Shown here: positions 43,131 through 52,814 of the stretch, piece by piece | How positions within the stretch are numbered: position 1 is the first letter of the stretch | Layout of the letters: each line of letters starts with the position of its first letter | DNA from: Cyclobacteriaceae bacterium | GTDB taxonomy: Bacteria; Bacteroidota; Bacteroidia; Cytophagales; Cyclobacteriaceae | Assembly: GCA_025350305.1 (NCBI GenBank) | Contig: JANXYC010000102.1 | Span: 1-55,373 of the forward strand | DNA: 55,373 nucleotides | Direction: 5' to 3' | The notes under the pieces: model-generated | Database searches by the model: none | Seen by the model: the letters and a program-made list of their open reading frames with translations, nothing else | What the model was told of the DNA's origin: nothing | Made by a program: the position numbers and the translations under genes

Positions 43131-45809
43131 ATGAGGAATCTTTGGCTTCTTTTCCTTCTAAGCGCACTTTCTGTGCCGGTTCTTGGTCAGGACATTTTTA
43201 GTAGAATTGATTCGCTAATTGCCGTTCCCAACTATGATGAAGCGGAAAAGCAAATTATCAAGTCATCCACACTCAGTTCGGATTTAAAAACACCTTACCT
43301 TCTTGCAAATAAGTTGGCTGAAATTCAAATCACACAAGGAAAATTGGACATAGCCGCGACAACGCTAACGTCTCTGGAGTCAGTTACCTCCACTACCGAT
43401 CCGTTTTTGAAAGCTATCACCAAAACCAACCTTGGATTTCTTTACTTGAACAAAGCCAGAAATGACCTTGCCTTGGAGTATTTACAACAAGCCTTGACGT
43501 TATTCCAGGAATCAGGCAATAGTAAATCCCTGGAAGCTGCCAAATGCCTGACTTTCCTAAGCTCACTTTACTTAAGCACCGGTAAACTTAACCAAGCAGA
43601 AGCAAACGGCCTTATCGCACTACAGATCCGCCAAAATCTAAAAGGCGAGGCAAGCGAAGAAGTGGCGGCCTCGTATAACGATCTCGGACTGGTCTATAGC
43701 CAACCGGATCCCGACAAAGCGTTGGAATACTACGAAAAAGCCCTTTCGGTTTATAAAAAATTGCATAAAAAAGAACATCCAAAAATTGCTACCGCCAGCA
43801 CCAACATTGGTTTCGTATATCTCCGGTTGAAATTGTACGGTGATGCTGTGAATAATCTGGAGAATGCGGAATCCATCTGGAAACAAATCTACCCGGAAGG
43901 TCATCCCAACCAGGCACTGGCCCTTGTCTATCTCGGCATGACGTATGAAAAAATGGGCGATAAGAAAGCAACGCTCGCCTATTATGAAAAGGCCAATGTT
44001 ATTTATAAAAAGTCGTATGGGGAAAAGCACCCGGACATTTCGAGTGTATTAAACAGGATTGGAATCCTGAAACTGGACGAGAATAAATATGACGAGGCTT
44101 TGCGCGATTTCCAGGACGCTATTTGTGCCAACGCTCCTACGTTCAATCAAAAAGAGATCGGGAAAAATCCGAAAATAAGCGAATACTATAACGGAAAAGT
44201 TTTGCTTTACTCTATACGGCAGAAAGCGCTTGCACTCGAAGCAAAGTATTTTGGCAAGACCTTGAAATTTGAAGAGCTCAAACTAGCACTTTCATGCCTT
44301 CACTCATGTGATTCACTTATCGATGACATTCGCTACCACAGTTCCGATGAAAATGACAAGATCGAGGCAGGGAGCTCAGCCAATGAGGTGTACGAAGATG
44401 GTGTCAGGATCGCGCATGCCATGAGTGAAATGACGATCGACTTCAAAAAATACCGACAGGAGGCTTTCTACTTTGCGGAAAAAAGTAAATCCGCTGTTCT
44501 CCAGGAGTCGATTGCTGATGCCGATGCAAAATCCTTTTCCGGCATTCCGGTTCATGTTATGAATGAGGAGAAAAATCTGAAAGCCACCATCGCACTGCTC
44601 TCACAAAAACTTTCGCAAAAGCCGGGCGTTGAAGAGGAGAAAATCCTCCGGGAGAATCTGTTCTCTATCAACCGGCAATACGAAAATTTCACACAACGGC
44701 TCGAAAAGAATTATCCGGATTATTATAATTTGAAATTCAATCAGGCCAGTCCATCGATTACTGAGCTACAAAAGATCCTGGATACCAAAACCACCATTGT
44801 CTGCTACTTTATCGCGGAAAAAAGCCAGCGCCTTTATACGTTCATCATCACGCGCAAGAAATTTGCTATTTACAACGCTACCCTTCCAGCTGATTTTGAT
44901 AAAATGATCAAAGGTTTTAATAATAGCCTGTACTATAGTGTTTGGGAATCCTATCGTATCTCCTCAGGCGTCCTTTCCCAACTCTTGCTCCGGGGCGTTC
45001 CAACATCCTATAGAGATGTTGTTGTCATCCCGGCAGGCCGACTTGGCACAATGCCCTTTGAAGCTCTTACCTTGCATAATCTTTCGACTGACGAGGGTTT
45101 TTCCAATACCCGGTACCTTGTTAATAAATATGGCATTAGCTACGAATTTTCTGCAGGTGTGCTTCTTCAAAAATCAAAATCAGTAAAACAAAGTCAGGCC
45201 CAATCTATTTTTCTTTGTGCGCCGATTACCTTTCCTGAAAAAGATAACCTCAACGATTTGCCGGGGACGGATGTTGAGGTAAATAACATCGCACAGCTTT
45301 TCGCACCCTTGGCATATGTTGCCAAAGGCAATGAAGCAAATGAAACCCTGGTGAAATCCGGAAAGCTTTCCAATTACCGTTACCTTCATTTTGCCACCCA
45401 CGGTGTTGTCGACGAAGCATCACCGGAACTTTCCAGAATATTTCTGCAATCCTCTCCTGCTGAAGACGGCAATGTTTTTTCTGGTGAGATCTTTAACCTC
45501 AATTTAAATGCGGACCTGGCCGTTCTCTCCGCTTGTCAAACAGGACTCGGAAAGGTTTCGAAAGGTGAAGGCGTCATCGGGCTTTCACGGGCCTTAGTTT
45601 ATGCAGGCGCAAAGAACATCATGGTATCCTACTGGAGTGTGGCGGATGAGTCAACCTCCGAATTGATGACCAATTTCTATCGGCAACTTCTGAAGCAAGC
45701 CGTTCCAAATTTCAGGGAGGCACTCCAGCAGGCTAAGCTTGCGATGATAAAAGGTAACAAGTATTCCACGCCATATTTTTGGGCTCCCTTTGTTCTCATC
45801 GGATTCTGA
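43131..45809 (+). CDS. Secreted TPR-CHAT protein (caspase-like protease fold)
   Basis: An 892-residue protein with a signal peptide (about 1-19, VPVLGQ), roughly ten TPR helices between about 60 and 350 (YNDLGLVYSQPDPDKALEYYEKAL and similar repeats), a helical middle, and a C-terminal CHAT domain. The His-Cys dyad of the caspase/separase fold is present: His757 in FATHG and Cys802 in SACQTG, so it may be proteolytically active. Unlike cytoplasmic CHAT proteins in CRISPR or other defence systems, this one is exported and paired with an outer-membrane protein one base upstream. Its target is unknown; an envelope or surface function is the simplest reading. Confidence 0.9.
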   Translation: MRNLWLLFLLSALSVPVLGQDIFSRIDSLIAVPNYDEAEKQIIKSSTLSSDLKTPYLLANKLAEIQITQGKLDIAATTLTSLESVTSTTDPFLKAITKTNLGFLYLNKARNDLALEYLQQALTLFQESGNSKSLEAAKCLTFLSSLYLSTGKLNQAEANGLIALQIRQNLKGEASEEVAASYNDLGLVYSQPDPDKALEYYEKALSVYKKLHKKEHPKIATASTNIGFVYLRLKLYGDAVNNLENAESIWKQIYPEGHPNQALALVYLGMTYEKMGDKKATLAYYEKANVIYKKSYGEKHPDISSVLNRIGILKLDENKYDEALRDFQDAICANAPTFNQKEIGKNPKISEYYNGKVLLYSIRQKALALEAKYFGKTLKFEELKLALSCLHSCDSLIDDIRYHSSDENDKIEAGSSANEVYEDGVRIAHAMSEMTIDFKKYRQEAFYFAEKSKSAVLQESIADADAKSFSGIPVHVMNEEKNLKATIALLSQKLSQKPGVEEEKILRENLFSINRQYENFTQRLEKNYPDYYNLKFNQASPSITELQKILDTKTTIVCYFIAEKSQRLYTFIITRKKFAIYNATLPADFDKMIKGFNNSLYYSVWESYRISSGVLSQLLLRGVPTSYRDVVVIPAGRLGTMPFEALTLHNLSTDEGFSNTRYLVNKYGISYEFSAGVLLQKSKSVKQSQAQSIFLCAPITFPEKDNLNDLPGTDVEVNNIAQLFAPLAYVAKGNEANETLVKSGKLSNYRYLHFATHGVVDEASPELSRIFLQSSPAEDGNVFSGEIFNLNLNADLAVLSACQTGLGKVSKGEGVIGLSRALVYAGAKNIMVSYWSVADESTSELMTNFYRQLLKQAVPNFREALQQAKLAMIKGNKYSTPYFWAPFVLIGF

Positions 45810-46176
45810 AAATTGCGGGATCAAAAGGGAATAGATCACTGATTAGACTTACCTATTCTAAATGACGAATAATGAATTACGATTGAATAATTAAGCCCAT
45901 ATCACAGCGGGAATCCCTTATCATTTGCGAAAAGGGAACCAAATACAATTTAGGTGGTGAAGGAGAAAAGGGAGGAGATTTCCCGGCCCATACAGTAGTG
46001 GGCGGTTTAAGCCACTCCTACTGTCAGGGTCAGGTACACATTGTGAACGCTATGGCAAAATAGTTTCTCACTGTGCATTAGAGAACTTCAAAGTAGGCTC
46101 ATAGGTTTCAAATTTCCTAAGAATATTAAAAAACTTTGTTTTGGTGCAAAAATTGGCCTTTTTAGTGCCCAAATCA
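45810..46176. other. Gene-free spacer with hairpin
   Basis: No gene is seen. A hairpin at 45992-46024 has ACAGTAG paired with CTACTGT and a partly paired interior (GGGCGG/CCACTC). An ATTCGT-type repeat fragment lies at about 45858-45890. A promoter-like ACTTTG stretch precedes pcm, but spacing does not fit the consensus well. Confidence 0.5.
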
Positions 46177-46830
46177 ATGATCGAGGATAACTATAAGCAA
46201 CGGGGACTGCGCGGCAAATTAGTCAGGAAACTGCGCCAAAAAGGCATCCGCGATGAACGCCTTTTGGAGGCCATAGCGAAGGTGCCCAGGCATGTTTTCT
46301 TTGACGATGCACTACTTGGTCACGCCTATGAAGACAAGGCGTTCCCCATCGGTGAGGGCCAAACCATTTCCCAGCCTTACACGGTAGCATTTCAGACTGA
46401 GAAGCTGGAAATAAAGGCAGGTGACAAAGTTTTAGAAATCGGTACCGGCTCCGGATACCAGGCTTGCATCCTCCTTGAAATGGGGGCTAAAGTTTATACA
46501 ATCGAATACAACCGAGCACTCTATCAAAAAACACGCGAATTTCTTCCGGAACTTGGGTATAATCCATTCTTCTTCTTTGGTGATGGGTCCAAAGGACTAC
46601 CCGTCCGGGCTCCCTACGATAAAATTATCGTCACGGCTGGCGCTCCCGTGGTACCGGACGCGCTGGTAACGCAGCTGGGAGAAAATGGGATTCTTGTGGT
46701 GCCCGTAGGCAACAGAGATAAGCAATTGATGGTAAAACTAACAAAGCAGAAAGGCGCATTGATAAAGGAGGAGTTTGACTTTTTTTCATTTGTGCCCTTG
46801 CTGGGAGAACATGGGTGGAAGTCTCAATAA
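46177..46830 (+). CDS. pcm: Protein-L-isoaspartate O-methyltransferase
   Basis: Pcm methylates L-isoaspartyl residues so that damaged proteins can be repaired. The 217-residue product from ATG 46177 (MIEDNYKQRGLRGKL) shows VPRHVFF, GQTISQPYTVAF, the SAM motif VLEIGTGSGYQACIL, and the C-terminal DKIIVTAGAP and VPVGNRDKQL segments of the family. An in-frame TTG at 46141 would add 12 residues not expected in the family. Stand-alone gene; the MITE copy 2 follows 106 bases later. Confidence 0.94.
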   Translation: MIEDNYKQRGLRGKLVRKLRQKGIRDERLLEAIAKVPRHVFFDDALLGHAYEDKAFPIGEGQTISQPYTVAFQTEKLEIKAGDKVLEIGTGSGYQACILLEMGAKVYTIEYNRALYQKTREFLPELGYNPFFFFGDGSKGLPVRAPYDKIIVTAGAPVVPDALVTQLGENGILVVPVGNRDKQLMVKLTKQKGALIKEEFDFFSFVPLLGEHGWKSQ

Positions 46831-46936
46831 ATAATTTAACCATAGGAGGCATTATAGAACTCATAGTTTTCATCGGAGTAAACCATCCTCTGTTATCTAT
46901 ATTCCTGTGATTCCGATAGCTATAAGAATCGTTAAA

Positions 46937-47025
46937 GGGCGTCTCTAAAAACTCCTTGTACCCTTCTCTTTCCGGAGAAGGGTGACGGGTTGAGGCCATA
47001 AAAGGCAAGGTTTTTAGAGATGCCC
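46937..47025. mobile_element. 89-bp MITE, copy 2, flanked by TAAA
   Basis: GGGCGTCTCTAAAAAC at the left, GTTTTTAGAGATGCCC at the right, same length as copy 1 and nearly identical sequence (one T inserted, one T removed). TAAA occurs immediately outside both ends, a different 4-bp target duplication from copy 1 (ATAT), so each copy transposed independently. It lies just downstream of the thrC stop. Confidence 0.82.
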
Positions 47026-47044
47026 TAAAGAACATGACAAAGGA

Positions 47045-48352
47045 TTAATCGCTATTCAACAAATATTCCTTTAGTTCCATAAAATCATTTTTTATGCATA
47101 TCGTTTTTTTCTCCTTACTCATTAGTTTTAGCAGCGGTTCAGGAAGTTGAATGGAAGTGGCAATTGATTTTTCAACAGTCTCTTTGAACTTAGCCGGGTG
47201 TGCTGTTTCGAGAAAAATTCCGATTGATGAAAAATTGCTACTCGTCAAATATTTTTTCAATCCAAGATAACCCACAGCCCCATGAGGATCCATGATATAA
47301 TTAAAGGCCCGGTAAACTTCGCGAATGGCCTTAACCGTTTCTTCGTCGGTAAATTTATATCCGGAAACATCCTTGGTCAGGGCCGCATGATCGCGACTAT
47401 ACAATGCCATCATTCTCGTGAAGTTGCTTGGATCACCCACATCCATGGCGTTGCTGATCGTCGTCTTTGAATCTATGGATTTAAAAATTTGTGTTCGCAA
47501 ATACTCAGGAACAACATCGTTGATATTCGTCGCTGCAACAAAACGATCTACCGGCAAGCCCATTTTTTTTGCCCATAGCCCTGCTGTAAGATTTCCAAAA
47601 TTTCCACTGGGCACAGAAATAACAACAGGTTGACTAGTACCCTGAGGCAATTGCTGAAAAGCCCGGAAGTAATAAAACATTTGTGGCAAGAGCCGTGCAA
47701 TATTGATGGAATTGGCGGAAGTGAGAATTCGTTTTCGCTTGATTTCACCATCACCAAATGCTTGCTTCACCAGCCTCTGGCAATCATCAAACGTTCCTTC
47801 TACTTCGAGCGCTGTTACATTTCCACCCAATGTTGTGAACTGCTTTTCCTGCGATTCACTTACTTTCCCGGAAGGATACAGGACAACAACTTGTATCCCT
47901 GGTAAGTTGAAAAAACCATGCGCGACAGCGCTGCCGGTATCCCCGGAGGTTGCTACGAGGATGGTTATCTCCTCCTGTTTCCTGGCGGTCTGATAACCCA
48001 GTACTGCTGCCAAAAAGCGCGCTCCAAAATCCTTGAATGCGAGTGTCGGTCCATGAAATAACTCGAGTGCAAAAATAGTTGACTCAACTTTCACCAGCGG
48101 AGCGTCGAACACGAGTGCCTGATATATTATTTTTTTTAAATCATCGTCCGGCAATGCGCCTTTCAGAAAATGTGAGGCCACCTCAAAGGATATCTGGTGA
48201 AAACTCTTTTGAAAAAAATTTCTCCAAAAGTTTTCCGGAAGCTGATCGATTGTTTCTGGAACAAAAAGTCCGCCATCCGCCGCCATTCCTTGCCAGACCG
48301 CTTCTTCAAAACTGACCTGAATATTTTTACTGCTCGTACTATAAAATTTCAT
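47045..48352 (-). CDS. thrC: Threonine synthase ThrC
   Basis: Threonine synthase converts O-phosphohomoserine to threonine with PLP. The 435-residue protein begins MKFYSTSSKNIQVSFEEAV; the PLP lysine is in TLAFKDFGARF, the phosphate-binding SGDTGSAVAHGF follows, and VPSGNFGNLTAGL is the later cofactor segment. Last gene of the thrABC operon; its ATG overlaps the thrB stop by four bases. MITE copy 2 lies 20 bases beyond the stop. Confidence 0.96.
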   Translation of the reverse strand: MKFYSTSSKNIQVSFEEAVWQGMAADGGLFVPETIDQLPENFWRNFFQKSFHQISFEVASHFLKGALPDDDLKKIIYQALVFDAPLVKVESTIFALELFHGPTLAFKDFGARFLAAVLGYQTARKQEEITILVATSGDTGSAVAHGFFNLPGIQVVVLYPSGKVSESQEKQFTTLGGNVTALEVEGTFDDCQRLVKQAFGDGEIKRKRILTSANSINIARLLPQMFYYFRAFQQLPQGTSQPVVISVPSGNFGNLTAGLWAKKMGLPVDRFVAATNINDVVPEYLRTQIFKSIDSKTTISNAMDVGDPSNFTRMMALYSRDHAALTKDVSGYKFTDEETVKAIREVYRAFNYIMDPHGAVGYLGLKKYLTSSNFSSIGIFLETAHPAKFKETVEKSIATSIQLPEPLLKLMSKEKKTICIKNDFMELKEYLLNSD

Positions 48353-49278
48353 TCGGCTATCCTCGCTCCTTCCTGGTTGATGGCAGATATATAAACGTCA
48401 CTGGGAAGGTTCAATTCTTTGAAATGCCGGACGGTCACTTCACCAGTCTTTTCGGCTGTCACCCGCTCCTTGCTTAATGCAAAGACCGTTGGCCCGGAGC
48501 CCGAAATTCCAAAGCCAAGCGCCCCAACGTCATTGACCTTCTTTCTAATTTCTTCGAAACCCGGAATAAAAACAGACCGGACCGGTTCGGCAATCACATC
48601 GCATAATGACCGGCCGATAAGATTATAATCATGTTGTGTGAGTCCGATCATTAAGGCCGCTATATTTCCATTCTGCGTAACAGCATCTTTAAGTCTGATT
48701 GTTTCACGAAGCACGCGACGCGAGTCCTCTGTCTTCAATTCAAGATGAGGATGTATAAGAGTGCAGTATAATTCTGGCGGCGATGGCACCCGGATTATAT
48801 CCAGCGGCTCATACGCCCGAATCAAAACAAAACCCCCCAACAGTCCAGGGGCAACATTATCTGCATGTGCTGATCCACAGGCCATCCTTTCAGCCTCCAT
48901 CGCATGTACAACCAACCCCTTCCGGGTAAGTGGCTCATCCAACAGATAATTTATCGCGACCAACGCTGCAACTGCGCTCGCCGCACTGGACCCCATCCCG
49001 CTGCCAAGTGGAAGTTTCTTTATTAATTCGATCTCCACGCCTTGAGAACTCTTAATATGCCTTAAGTACGACTGTATAGCGACACCTGCCGTATTCCTGG
49101 TTGGATCGAGCGGTAGTTTACCCCCATCGCCTTTAATTTCTTTAATGTAGAGGCCCGGTTTACCTCTCAACGTGAGAATAACCTCGTCGGAAGGCGCGTC
49201 AACAGCAAAGCCGAGCACATCAAAACCACAGCAGACATTGGCCACCGTAGCCGGAGCAAAGACTCTTATCTTGTTCAT
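48349..49278 (-). CDS. thrB: Homoserine kinase ThrB
   Basis: A 309-residue GHMP kinase that phosphorylates homoserine. VFAPATVANVCCGFDVLGFA is the substrate segment, PLGSGMGSSAASAVAAL the ATP loop (about residues 92-108), and GFGISGSGPTVFAL the third motif. It overlaps thrA by four bases upstream and thrC by four bases downstream (ATGA each), so the three enzymes are translationally coupled. Confidence 0.96.
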   Translation of the reverse strand: MNKIRVFAPATVANVCCGFDVLGFAVDAPSDEVILTLRGKPGLYIKEIKGDGGKLPLDPTRNTAGVAIQSYLRHIKSSQGVEIELIKKLPLGSGMGSSAASAVAALVAINYLLDEPLTRKGLVVHAMEAERMACGSAHADNVAPGLLGGFVLIRAYEPLDIIRVPSPPELYCTLIHPHLELKTEDSRRVLRETIRLKDAVTQNGNIAALMIGLTQHDYNLIGRSLCDVIAEPVRSVFIPGFEEIRKKVNDVGALGFGISGSGPTVFALSKERVTAEKTGEVTVRHFKELNLPSDVYISAINQEGARIAE

Positions 49279-51731
49279 CGAACTGAATAATTGCCGATTC
49301 GAATAATATCCGCAAACACCCCGGCTGCAGTAACAGTGGCTCCTGCACCGGGGCCGCGAATCACCATAGGGCGCTCGTTGTATCGTTCGGTGGTAAGCAG
49401 AATAATATTATCGCTTCCTTTCAGTGAATAGAAAGGATGATCCGCACCCACACTTTTCAATGAAACTTGTGCTTTTCCGTTTTCCAACAATGCAGTGTAA
49501 CGAAGTTTTTCATTTTTCATTTCGGATTGCTGCCGGAAAGATTCAAAACCAGCATCGTGCGCCCTTAATTTTATAAAGAATTCCTCGACCGAAGAAGCCT
49601 CCAGGCAATCCTGTGGCACAAGCCCGGTCACGTCAATATCCGACAGCTCCAAATCAATGCCCGCCTCCCGCGCAAGGATCAATACTTTACGTGCTACGTC
49701 CATCCCGTTCAGGTCATCCCGTGGATCTGGTTCTGTATAGCCTTTCTCTTTTGCCTCGCGAACAATTTGACTAAACATACTGCCCTTCGAGAAGGAGCTG
49801 AAAATAAAATTTAAAGTGCCACTCAGCACCGCTTCAATCCGGATTACCTTATCACCGCTTAGTAACAAGTCGTTGAGTGTGTTGATTACCGGAAGGCCTG
49901 CCCCAACATTTGTCTCATACAGAAACCGTGCGCCGCGTTTAAACGAAATGTGTTTCAAGTTGTGATACTTCTTAAGTGATCCCGAGTTTGCCTTTTTGTT
50001 CGGCGTAACAATTGAAATATTCGAATCCAGCAGAGTTTCATACTGCCCTGCCACCTCTTCACTTGCCGTACAATCCACAAAAATGCTGTTTGACAAATTG
50101 AGAGTCTGCATTTTTCTGATGAATGCGTTCAGTTCCATCTCCTCTCCCGCTGCTTTCATAGTTTCAACACAGGTTACAGCATCTAGCCCATCTTCATTGA
50201 AAAACATTTTTTTACTATTTGCGATAGCCACTACATTTACTTCTATCAAGTTCAGTTTGGAAAGCTGGTCATACTGCGCATGAATCATTTTCAAAAGTTC
50301 CTTGCCGATCTGACCTGTTCCAACCAAAAATAAATTAACCACACGTTTGTCCGACAGAAAAAATGCTTCATGAAGAACGTTCAATGTTTTTGCCACATCC
50401 GACTCAAGGATAACCGCCGAAATATTAAGCTCCGAAGATCCCTGTGCAATGGCATATACATTGACTCCGCTTTTCCCAAGCGAATGGAACATTCTTCCAC
50501 TTGTTCCGGGATTGTGTCGCATATTTTCTCCTACAATGGCCACGATTGCGAGACCATTCTCTACTGATACATCTTCCATCTCATTGCCTCTGATCTCAAA
50601 CATAAATTCCTTCTCGATGGCCAACTTCGCTCTTCCAGCAGCCGAGTTTTCCACAGCAAAGCAAATGGAATGTTCAGACGAAGCCTGACTTATTAATATT
50701 ACATTCACATTTTCCCTGGCCAGGGCCGCAAACAATCGCATCGAAACGCCCACTACCCCTTGCAGTCCTGTTCCCTGTACACTAAGCAAACTCATCTGGC
50801 TCATCGACGATATGCCTTTGATAATCAGATCTTTTCCATTCCCGTCCGCTCGGATAATTGTTCCGGGAAAAGAGGGATTAAATGTGTTTTTAATCCAGAT
50901 TGGGATGTTGTTAACCATGGCAGGCTGCATGGTTGCCGGAAAGATCACTTTCGCACCGAAGTGGGAAAGTTCCATCGCCTCCTGGTAGGTCATCTCTTTT
51001 ACGGTAAAGGCTTTTTTCACTTTACGCGGGTCCGCGGTCATCATACCATCGACGTCGGTCCATATTTCAAGGCAGGTGGCATGGAGTGCTCCGGCAAGAA
51101 TAGCCGCCGTGTAATCTGAACCACTTCTTCCCAGTGTCGTCGTTTCGCCGCTATCGGATGTAGCAATGAAGCCCGTGACTACCTGCAAGTCATTGTGAAA
51201 TTTGAAATGTTCGCGAATTAATTTGTTGGTTAAGTCGAAATCAACTTTGGCATGGCCAAAATGATTATCGGTTCGAATAATTTTCCGCGCATCCAGGAAT
51301 TCACTGGTAAAATTACTTTCGTGAAATGCCTCACTGATGATGTACGCGGATAAACGCTCGCCAAAACTCATAACAAAATCCAGCATCCGGGGTGTTCGCT
51401 CTTTCACCAGGAATATTCCATGAATGACATCTTCCAACTGGTTGATCATGGTCTTGACAGTAGCCAACATACTATTTTGTCGTTGGATATCAATCAATGC
51501 CCGAACAGTTTCAAGGTGGCGATCCTCGACTTGCTTAAGTGTTACCTTAAAATGATCATCACCGCGCAGTGCTTCGTCGCTTAAATGAATCAGCGTGTCG
51601 GTCATCCCACCAAAAGCAGAAAAGACAAGCGTCACCTGGCCTTCCAATTGATAGGGTCGAACAATTTCAATGACCGACTTAATTCGTTCCGGGGTAGCAA
51701 CCGAACTACCACCGAATTTTAAAATTTTCAT
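49275..51731 (-). CDS. thrA: Bifunctional aspartokinase / homoserine dehydrogenase ThrA
   Basis: An 818-residue fusion catalysing the first and third steps of the aspartate route to threonine. Aspartokinase: KFGGSSVATPERI at the N-terminus, TTLGRSGSDYTAA at about 216-228, then two ACT domains (about 310-460) for feedback control. Homoserine dehydrogenase: VNLFLVGTGQIGKELL at about 463-478, the FVDCTASEEVA segment, GAGLPVINTL and LSGTLNFIFSSF, ending with GAGATVTAAGVFADI. Length and order match E. coli ThrA. A Thr/Ile-rich leader peptide (51821-51877) lies 89 bases upstream, indicating attenuation. Confidence 0.97.
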   Translation of the reverse strand: MKILKFGGSSVATPERIKSVIEIVRPYQLEGQVTLVFSAFGGMTDTLIHLSDEALRGDDHFKVTLKQVEDRHLETVRALIDIQRQNSMLATVKTMINQLEDVIHGIFLVKERTPRMLDFVMSFGERLSAYIISEAFHESNFTSEFLDARKIIRTDNHFGHAKVDFDLTNKLIREHFKFHNDLQVVTGFIATSDSGETTTLGRSGSDYTAAILAGALHATCLEIWTDVDGMMTADPRKVKKAFTVKEMTYQEAMELSHFGAKVIFPATMQPAMVNNIPIWIKNTFNPSFPGTIIRADGNGKDLIIKGISSMSQMSLLSVQGTGLQGVVGVSMRLFAALARENVNVILISQASSEHSICFAVENSAAGRAKLAIEKEFMFEIRGNEMEDVSVENGLAIVAIVGENMRHNPGTSGRMFHSLGKSGVNVYAIAQGSSELNISAVILESDVAKTLNVLHEAFFLSDKRVVNLFLVGTGQIGKELLKMIHAQYDQLSKLNLIEVNVVAIANSKKMFFNEDGLDAVTCVETMKAAGEEMELNAFIRKMQTLNLSNSIFVDCTASEEVAGQYETLLDSNISIVTPNKKANSGSLKKYHNLKHISFKRGARFLYETNVGAGLPVINTLNDLLLSGDKVIRIEAVLSGTLNFIFSSFSKGSMFSQIVREAKEKGYTEPDPRDDLNGMDVARKVLILAREAGIDLELSDIDVTGLVPQDCLEASSVEEFFIKLRAHDAGFESFRQQSEMKNEKLRYTALLENGKAQVSLKSVGADHPFYSLKGSDNIILLTTERYNERPMVIRGPGAGATVTAAGVFADIIRIGNYSVR

Positions 51732-51820
51732 GATTCAACAAATAAGAGTTAAACAATGCCTGGTTTGCAGCAGACAGAATAAACAAAATAGACTAGGGCG
51801 GGTAAAAAAATGTATGGGCG

Positions 51821-51877
51821 CTACCCCGTAATGGTAATTGTGCTGGTGGTAAAAAAGCGGAAAGGCGTGATCTGCAT
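51821..51877 (-). CDS. Threonine operon leader peptide
   Basis: An 18-codon frame upstream of thrA on the same strand encodes MQITPFRFFTTSTITITG. It contains six Thr and three Ile, eight of them within or next to the TTSTITIT run, as in the E. coli thrL leader used for attenuation. The stop is followed within 20 bases by a seven-T run (bases 51804-51810 on the complement), with GGGTA/TACCC able to pair around it, so transcription could end here when threonyl- and isoleucyl-tRNA are plentiful. I could not confirm a strong terminator stem. Too short to be seen by ordinary gene callers. Confidence 0.75.
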   Translation of the reverse strand: MQITPFRFFTTSTITITG

Positions 51878-51971
51878 AACAATTAGAGCAAGCAAATACG
51901 TGCAGTGGACAGTGGATTGCAAATTATTTTCATGATTTTTGTCCAATATACCCTTACTAACATTTACCAGG

Positions 51972-52274
51972 ATGACCAAAGCAGAGGAGACTTTTACCGC
52001 GGCTGGTCAATCGTTGAAAGGTGCAGAGCAAAGTCAAATGTTCGGCAAACCGTGTTTTAAGATTAGTGGAAAGGCATTTTGTTGTTTTTTTGAAAATTGC
52101 ATGGTCTTTAAGCTCACCGGAAAGAGCCACGAGAAGGCCCTCGGTCTTAGGGGCACTAAACTCTTTGATCCATCCGGAGGGAGCAGGCCCATGAAAGAGT
52201 GCCTTCAGATGGCCGTTACCCACGGAGCAATATGGCCCGAATTGGCGAAAGCCGCTATGATGTATGTTAAGTAA
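51972..52274 (+). CDS. TfoX/YjbR-like small protein
   Basis: A 100-residue protein with SQMFGKPCFKISGKAFCCFF followed by FKLTGKSHEKAL and a C-terminal helix HGAIWPELAKAAMMYV. This matches the small TfoX N-terminal / MmcQ-like fold of unknown function; it is the full-length relative of the truncated copy at 15457. The ATG at 51972 is preferred over an 11-codon upstream extension. It is divergent from thrA and its leader by 94 bases, so control regions may overlap. The stop lies 12 bases before the thioesterase start. Confidence 0.75.
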   Translation: MTKAEETFTAAGQSLKGAEQSQMFGKPCFKISGKAFCCFFENCMVFKLTGKSHEKALGLRGTKLFDPSGGSRPMKECLQMAVTHGAIWPELAKAAMMYVK

Positions 52275-52286
52275 TTGCCAGTTAAC

Positions 52287-52814
52287 ATGAACCGAAAAAA
52301 GAAAACACCGAAAGAATCCTTCGTAAGCATGACCGAACTCGTGCTGCCCAACGATACCAACACGCTCAACAACCTCATGGGCGGACGCCTCATGCACTGG
52401 ATGGATGTTGTGTCTGCCATTGCCGGACAAAAACACTGCAATAGTATTGTTGTCACCGCATCGGTTGACAATATTTCGTTTCGCACACCCATTCAGTTGG
52501 GAAACGTGGTCACACTCAGGGCAAAGGTTACGCGGGCATTCAACACGTCCATCGAAATCCGGATAGATGTGGAAGCCGAAAATATTCCTGAGGGGAAAAA
52601 AGTTTCCAGCAACTCTGCCTACTTTACCTTTGTAGCCGTTGACAAGAATGGAAATCCTGTTGATGTGCCCGAAGTCGAACCTGAAACAGATGAAGAGAAA
52701 GCGATGTATGAGGGAGCGCTACGGAGGAGACAAGTGCGGCTCGTTCTTTCCGGCAGAATGAAGCCCTCGGAGGCGAATGAATTAAGATCTCTTTTTGATA
52801 TCAAAAAAGACTGA
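52287..52814 (+). CDS. Hotdog-fold acyl-CoA thioesterase
   Basis: A 175-residue protein of the YciA/BFIT-type thioesterase family. NTLNNLMGGRLMHWMDVVSAIAG includes the conserved helix with the catalytic Asp, then VVTASVDNISFRTPIQLGNVVTLRAKVTRAFNTSIEIRIDVEAE follows in the expected strand pattern. The ATG at 52287 was preferred over TTG 52275. It is likely to hydrolyse medium or long acyl-CoA; substrate not predictable. The C-terminal tail is charged and extends past the hotdog domain. The next start overlaps its stop by one base. Confidence 0.88.
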   Translation: MNRKKKTPKESFVSMTELVLPNDTNTLNNLMGGRLMHWMDVVSAIAGQKHCNSIVVTASVDNISFRTPIQLGNVVTLRAKVTRAFNTSIEIRIDVEAENIPEGKKVSSNSAYFTFVAVDKNGNPVDVPEVEPETDEEKAMYEGALRRRQVRLVLSGRMKPSEANELRSLFDIKKD

